Source: Anodontia alba
Lineage: Eukaryota; Mollusca; Bivalvia; Lucinida; Lucinidae
NCBI GenBank assembly: GCA_964016985.1
Contig: OZ024821.1
Coordinates: forward strand, 91,068,093 to 91,132,092
Reading direction: 5' to 3'
DNA: 64,000 nt
Shown here: one piece after another, positions 58,500 through 64,000 of the stretch
How positions within the stretch are numbered: the first letter of the stretch is position 1
Layout of the letters: each line of letters begins with the position of its first letter
Made by a program: the position numbers and the translations under genes
The notes under the pieces: generated by a model
Told to the model about the DNA's origin: nothing
Databases searched by the model: none
What the model saw: the letters and a program-made list of their open reading frames with translations, nothing else

Positions 58500-58860
58500 A
58501 AAACTTTGATATTTTTTCTCCACAAAAACATAAATAATGTTGTGGGTACTCCGAATTGCTTTGGATAAAAATTCAGCAGATAACATTTTTCTTATTTTTC
58601 TTATTTTTCCTAGAAAATTTGATATGACACTTCATACAAATTGTCTCCTTAGGAGACAATTTGTATGAAGTGTCATATCCAATTTTCTAGGAATAAGGAG
58701 ACAATTTGTATGAAGTGACATATCCAATTTTCTAGGAAAAATAAGAAAAATATCATCAGTATGTCATCTGCTGAATCTGCCCAATGTGCGTTAAGTATTA
58801 TCAGAAGTGCCTCAGCAAGGCGCTTCTACTGAGTACCCACAACATAAGAAATAAAGAAAT
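58500..58860. mobile_element. Family E hairpin split by a family D element
   Basis: E left arm (ATGTTGTGGGTACTCCGAAT) ends near 58558; D occupies about 58560-58795 (TTCAGCAGATAAC ... CATCTGCTGAATCTGCCC, with its second arm duplicated); E resumes AGAAGTGCCTCAGCAAGGCG. Confidence 0.72.
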
Positions 58861-59407
58861 AAAAAAAAATATCAGTTCTTCTTGGATGAAAAAAAAAGCC
58901 ATATCTGCAGCTATGATGTTTTTTTTTGTTTTTTTTCCTGATACCGCTAAGTCATATGGTATGATTTTCCACTACTACAAGCTCAATTATAGTGCAATCT
59001 GCTAGCACAGTGCCAGATTAAACAAATATAGCAGGACTGCAGAAATCAACACTGCAATAACTACATCAATACTCCATTCCAGTGCTCAGTCAGGCAGTTG
59101 GCTTTCAGAGCTGGATAGGATTATTTCAGGAAGGAGTCAATTCATGAAGAAGGTAAGAAGTCAGCATGATGAGTTTGGCATGTTAACTTCAGTGCAAACT
59201 TCTGTCTTAAACCTTTCACCCCCAAGTTTCTGAAATAGACTCTTCCATGTCTGAATTTGAACACATTCATTGTTGCAAATAGGGGTTTCAGTAAAAAATC
59301 CATGGCAAATAATGTAGATCCTGATGAGATGGCTTATTATGGGCAGTCTCATCTGGATCTGCACTGTTTGCAAAGGTATCAATATTGGTCTGTAGGGATG
59401 AAAGCGT

Positions 59408-59570
59408 TAACGCTTAAAGCACCAATCACGACTGCAGTAGGAGACAATTTTATTTATTTATTATTTTTTTTTTTTTACAGAGAAAACAAGTCTTGACATT
59501 TTATGAATTGTTTGCCAAGTGTGTGTGTGTGTGTGTGTGTCTGTTGGGGAGGGGGGGGGGTGTGGGGGGG
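59408..59570. mobile_element. Family C left part running into (GT)n and poly(G)
   Basis: GCTTAAAGCACCAATCACG then CTTGACATTTTATGAATTG, and the rest is replaced by (GT)n at 59518-59542 and a G run at 59546-59570. Confidence 0.6.
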
Positions 59571-59715
59571 AAGTCAGCAGACTGTTAATGAATCAAATCT
59601 GTATATGTAATGCGTGTTAGATCTTGAAATTGTGCAATTTTGAAAATCTTGAAATTGTGCAATTTTGAAACTATAAGAGCATGCTGTTTGTTGAAATTTT
59701 TAAATAAAATCCTCA

Positions 59716-59770
59716 CTGTGTGTGTGTGTTTGTGTGTGTGTGAGTGCGTGCATACAAGTGTGTGTGTGAA
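59716..59770. repeat. (GT)n microsatellite
   Basis: Interrupted GT/GC run. Confidence 0.9.
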
Positions 59771-59989
59771 AAGACACTTCTGTGTATTGAAAAGGGTCTT
59801 CACCATTTGGTATGATTCAAGACAGTACCTGTAACCACTTAGCCACAAATGAGAAAAGGAAAACAGTGATGTGCATAGCTTATATTTGTAAAAATAGCCA
59901 TCAGAAGAGATGGTCACTTCTAAATTTGGTGTAAAAAGATGCAAAGAAACATGTAGTATGAAATGTGGCCAAAATAATAAGTGAAAACA

Positions 59990-61110
59990 AAAGACTTTGA
60001 AATTCATTCAGAGGAGATAACAAAAAATGACCGTAGCAAGAGTTGTCTCTTTTACACAAAACTCCTGCTTGACCTGATATATGTTCCTACCAATTACTAT
60101 CAAATTATCTCAAACAAAACGGAGTTATGGTCGGTACAAGATTTTGACTTCAGGGGAGATAGCCAGAAAATCAACAGAGCAAAAGTTGTTCTTCTTGCTT
60201 GCGACACTCCTACTTGACCTGATATATATCCCTATAAAAAATTATCAAGTTATCTCAAACAGTATGGGAGTTATGGCCTACACAAGATTTCAGCTTCAGG
60301 GGAGACAAATACATAATGGAGAAAGTGTATGTCTCTTGCATGCAACATGCTTACTGGTCCTTATCTATGCCTCTACCAAATATTATCAAAATATTTCAAA
60401 CAATTAAGAAGTTATGGAGTGCACAAAAATTTGGCCTAGACATCTGTTCAGGGGAAATAACTAGAAAAAGAACAAAGCAAGAGCTGTCCTTCTTGCATGA
60501 GACACTTCTACATGAGCTGATATATGTCCCTACCCAGTATTTTCAAATTATCTCAAATAGTATGGGTTATGGCCTTCATAAGATTTTGGCTTCAGGGGAC
60601 ATAAGTACATAACGAAGAAAGTGAGAGTTGTCTCTCTTGCACACGACATGCCTATAGGTCCTTCTTATCTATGCCTCTACTAAATATGATCAAAATATTT
60701 CAAACCATAAGAAGTTATGGTGTGCACAAGAACTTGGCTTAGAAATTTATTTAGGTGACCTAGCTAGAAAACAACCACAGAGTGTCGTCCTTCTTGCATG
60801 CGACACTCCTACTTGACCTGATATATGTCCCTCCCAAAATATTAACTAATTATCTCAAACAGTATGGGAATTATGGCCTGCACAAGATTCCAGCTTCAGG
60901 GGACATAAGTACATAATGAAGAAAGAGAGATTTATCTCCCTTGCATGCAACAGACCTACTGCTCCTCCATTTCATCCCTACCAAATATTATCAAAATACC
61001 TCTAAGGGTATCAAAGTTATGGAGCGCACAAGGATGCGTCTATGGATGGACGGATGGATGCTAGGCTGACTGCTAAATCCCCCGAACCTGTTCGGTCAGG
61101 GGATAAAAAA
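59990..61110. mobile_element. Pearl/Helitron-like element with about 150-bp core repeats
   Basis: About seven alternating units with CTTCTTGCATGCGACACTCC, TATCTCAAACAGTATGGGAG and AGCTTCAGGGGACATAAGTA. The right end is a GGATGGACGGATGGATG run and hairpin CCCCCGAACCTGTTCGGTCA at about 61078-61103. Short ORFs here are artefacts of the repeat. Confidence 0.68.
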
Positions 61111-62000
61111 GGAACTTGCTCACAATGCCTAAGGTAGAATATTTTTTATCTTTAGATAATTATTGTCACTTTAAGTGGGCATTTTCTGTCTTCAGCTCTA
61201 AACAATAAGTGAAAATACATTTTTACTGTGTCTGTTAATGACTTCTGGTTTCAGTTTAAGAAGTTATTATTCCATTATGAAGCTGATATTCCTATTTCCT
61301 GATATAGATGGATTGGTCCATGTGAGGTAATAGTCAGTAAACATTACATGTAATTTGTTTATAGAGGAATTACTACTGACCATTATGTCACATAAGAAAT
61401 ACTGAAATTTTAATGCAATATATAGGAATCCCATGCAATGTCGTCATGGTAAAAAAGCGTTCATTGTTTTTTGAGTTTTATGTTTTAATTGCCTGTTAGT
61501 AGCATGACTTAGCAACTTGGACTTGAACTAGCAATTTGTACTCTGAAGGTATTGTGCCAATGCATTTTGGCCTCTCATATTTGCACATCAACCTACAAAC
61601 TGACTTAACACAAAATATGGAGTTATTTAGAATTCCATTAAATACTGACAAATTAAATTACAACACCTGTGTTCTGCAATGCAGTTAATAAACAATTACA
61701 ATGAAAACATAAGTAATTAAGTTATACGTTTGTTTGTTTTTATATTTATTTAACATTTTTTTTTTCAAAACTACTACTATTTTTATATTATCATTATTAC
61801 TACATGTACTATACTTAATGAGAACAATGCATAAGGCACACCTGTATGACTGTGTCAGGTCTGCTGTATCCATATGTTTGTCTGTACCAACATCAATACA
61901 TACTGTAATTACTACAATTATCCTATATGTTTCAGCATCAGCTATGTCCATCTGAGTCTACACTATCTGAATGAATACTTAGGGTTAATGCTCCTTCTAC
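61110..62000. other. Gene-free stretch
   Basis: AT-rich, apparently unique. No exon-like segment, hairpin core or SINE head seen. Confidence 0.5.
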
Positions 62001-62004
62001 TTAA

Positions 62005-62220
62005 CCCTGGTTCTTCTGAACCTGGATATGCTGTGCCTTTGCAAACAGTGTAGTTCCAGAAGAAGCCAACTGATCTGGAGTTCTAAGAAGCCAACTGATC
62101 TGGATCTCCACTGCTTGTCATTTAGTATGTGAATTTGTATTGACAACCTGGATCAAGCAAACTGATTGGCTGACAATTAGAAGTGGGTGTGGCATCTTAA
62201 TTTGTTCAGCATGACAAGGG
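62005..62220 (+). mobile_element. Hairpin MITE family A
   Basis: TTAA-CCCTGGTTCTTCTGAA ... TCAGCATGACAAGGG. The core carries a duplicated AAGCCAACTGATCTGGA segment. Confidence 0.82.
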
Positions 62221-62397
62221 TAAACATGTCTCTGTCACATCCAGCATGTTATCTGTTGCAGTTCTTTTTCGTTTGTGTGTCTAAGGTTTCATATCTGGCA
62301 TTTGTTTAGGCATTATTTGTTCCTTATCTCTCCTTCTTTTGATGCCTCGGTGAGGCTGTGCTTCGTGATTCTGGCATTTCCTGGGTATCTTCACTTA

Positions 62398-62746
62398 TCG
62401 TATTCGTTCTAATTACCACACATACCCCTATAATTGCACAGTCAAGCAATTCTGTTTCTTCGGATTACAGCCAGTGTACCTTTTGTCTACTTCTTTATAA
62501 AGGCATATGTTGTGGGTGCCTATTTAAATTGCATTGACTTGTGGATGCAATTCAAATGGGTACCCACAACATATTCTTTTATTAAGAAAATCAGAAAAAA
62601 TTGCATAAACATCATCAAATAAGTTTTTTGCTGATCATTTTTGAAGTGTACCTTTGATAGGCAGATACATATTTTATCACAAGTTTTTCCCAGTAATTTA
62701 AAAAAAAAACTAAGTGCACAGTGCCATAATTAGGTCAAATATGGTA
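62398..62746. mobile_element. MITE family L
   Basis: GTATTCGTTCTAATTACCAC ... TAATTAGGTCAAATATGGTA, with hairpin CATATGTTGTGGGTGCC / GGGTACCCACAACATAT. Confidence 0.7.
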
Positions 62747-63049
62747 TATGTTTGGTCAACCTGGCTAGAACACAGAAAATAGAATACATGTCAAATACCA
62801 TATCTGTCATAATAACTGCATTGTGAACACAGGTTTTTTACAATTACTAGAAAATCTTATAGTAAAATATCCACCTATATAATAATAATAATAAAGACTT
62901 TATTTTCAGTGGGTAACACAATTAGCTATAAGCTACTCTTCCTTGAGGCCCACTACAAATACAAATACCTATTGAGGGCCCTCTTAAAGAAAGATCAGTA
63001 AAGGACTTCATGAAGTGAATAATGGTTGTGCGATATTATTTTCAGAATT

Positions 63050-63160
63050 TCATTATACAATTTTGGATAAGTTGTGGATACTCATTAGAATTATCTTGAC
63101 TTGTAGAGGCAATTCTAATGAGTATCCACAATATATGTATTCATATAAAATGGGATAATA
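63050..63160. repeat. Family E hairpin core
   Basis: GTTGTGGATACTCATTAGAA and complement TTCTAATGAGTATCCACAAT. Confidence 0.7.
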
Positions 63161-63217
63161 CTACTAGTGTGGTAATCTGAAGTTTCTGAAATTGCTTGAC
63201 TGTATTTGAAAAGTTTG

Positions 63218-63508
63218 TTGGTTAGTTTGGAGTTTAACAACCCATCAACACTGTAAAGATCATGTTGAGCCAGTCAGTTTACCTAACAACATTTTTACTG
63301 GGCAGACTTAGTAAACTAGTAGTTATGCACATTCTTTCACCATAAACTAACAACTGCCCTTCTTGAATCAAAGGAAAGGAGAGAATGACAGCAGAAAATA
63401 TTTCTTGATCAATCTCCATGAAAGAATGTTGCTGGGCCTGATGGGGATCGAGCCCATGACCTCCTGATCACCAGTTCACCATCCGACCGAGCTACCCAGG
63501 CCAACGTG
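63218..63508 (-). mobile_element. tRNA-headed SINE
   Basis: Minus strand head: GGGTAGCTCGGTCGGATGG (box A) and GGGCTCGATCC (box B); the body matches the SINE at 4276-4580 (CATTCTTTCATGGAGATTGA). No target duplication seen. Confidence 0.82.
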
Positions 63509-63604
63509 TCTTTGACAAAAGCTGAGACATTGTTCACTTGGGATACAGTGTGAATCCGCAAAAATATTGTTGTGGTTTAACCAATCAAATCTTTCAAATT
63601 TTCT

Positions 63605-63735
63605 TTTAATACTTAGCATGCAGCAGACTACAGTTTGCAATATTTTACTTATTTTTCCAAAAAATAGGCTTTGACATTTCATGCAATTTGTCTCAATAGG
63701 AGACAAAAGGAGACTCCATGAAGAGCAAAAATCAG
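63605..63735. mobile_element. Hairpin MITE family D, degraded
   Basis: CTTAGCATGCAGCAGACTAC ... GGCTTTGACATTTCATGCAA; right part lost. Confidence 0.55.
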
Positions 63736-63831
63736 ACATTAGGAAGAAAAATATCCAATATATGTACACTAAAATATTAGTAAATTATAATACCTTAGGA
63801 ATAACTTTCTGTGAAAATACATGTCAGTCAT

Positions 63832-64000
63832 TCTAACCTTTACCACTCTCATATTCATACATTGATAATATTTTTCTTATTTTTCCCAGAAAACAGGCTT
63901 TGACTTTTCATATAAACTGTCACCAAAGAAGACAATCTGCATGAAATGTCAAAGCCCATTGTCTGGAAAAATAAGAACAATATTTCAAGTTGTTCCTGCT
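63832..64000. mobile_element. Hairpin MITE family D, runs off right edge
   Basis: TCTAACCTTTACCACTCTC at left; core GGCTTTGACTTTTCATATAA / GCATGAAATGTCAAAGCC; continues past the window end. Confidence 0.65.

Noticed and set aside
59990..60612. Three overlapping plus-strand ORFs of about 80-108 codons
   Set aside because: They lie wholly inside the pearl-like tandem units and repeat the same peptide blocks.

Overview
This looks like a gene-poor, repeat-saturated stretch of an animal nuclear genome, most likely a bivalve mollusc. That guess rests on the mix of elements: DIRS-type and mariner transposons, tRNA-headed SINEs, 'pearl'-like elements with about 150-180 bp core repeats, and very many short hairpin elements. 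There is no bacterial, phage or organellar signature. The species cannot be fixed from the sequence.

Layout. Bases 1-4011 hold the right part of a DIRS-like tyrosine-recombinase retrotransposon: gag-like, RT/RNase H and recombinase ORFs in three frames, then a 71-bp inverted repeat. From about 4.7 kb to at least 33 kb, and probably to 55 kb, the minus strand carries a host gene that an ORF list misses because its exons are only 39-158 bp long. Nine exons (4684-33383) join in phase at all eight junctions, with good splice sites, to give 255 codons and a stop. Five more (36509-54934) form a second phase-compatible chain upstream. I do not recognise the protein.

The introns are packed with repeats: at least ten families of short inverted-repeat elements (called A, B, C, D, E, F, G, H, L and M here), two mariner copies (one nearly intact at 47555-48890, one decayed at 6242-7330), two LINE 3' fragments, several SINE copies, four pearl/Helitron-like tandem-core elements, and satellite-like arrays with units of about 57 bp (23.1 and 25.1 kb) and 40 bp (28.2 kb). 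Nesting is common: L in L, H in G, A in G, D in E, and a three-level nest at 37.3-40.6 kb.

The most unusual signals are (1) the hidden multi-exon gene, (2) one long hairpin core (arms starting GCAAACAGTG) shared by families with different termini, including a C-type element at 29762-29998 that carries an A/B/G-type core, and (3) recurrent TTAA target duplications next to CCC...GGG ends, which suggests piggyBac-type mobilisation of families A, B and C. Family letters are mine. Boundaries were read by eye and repeat edges may be off by some bases.
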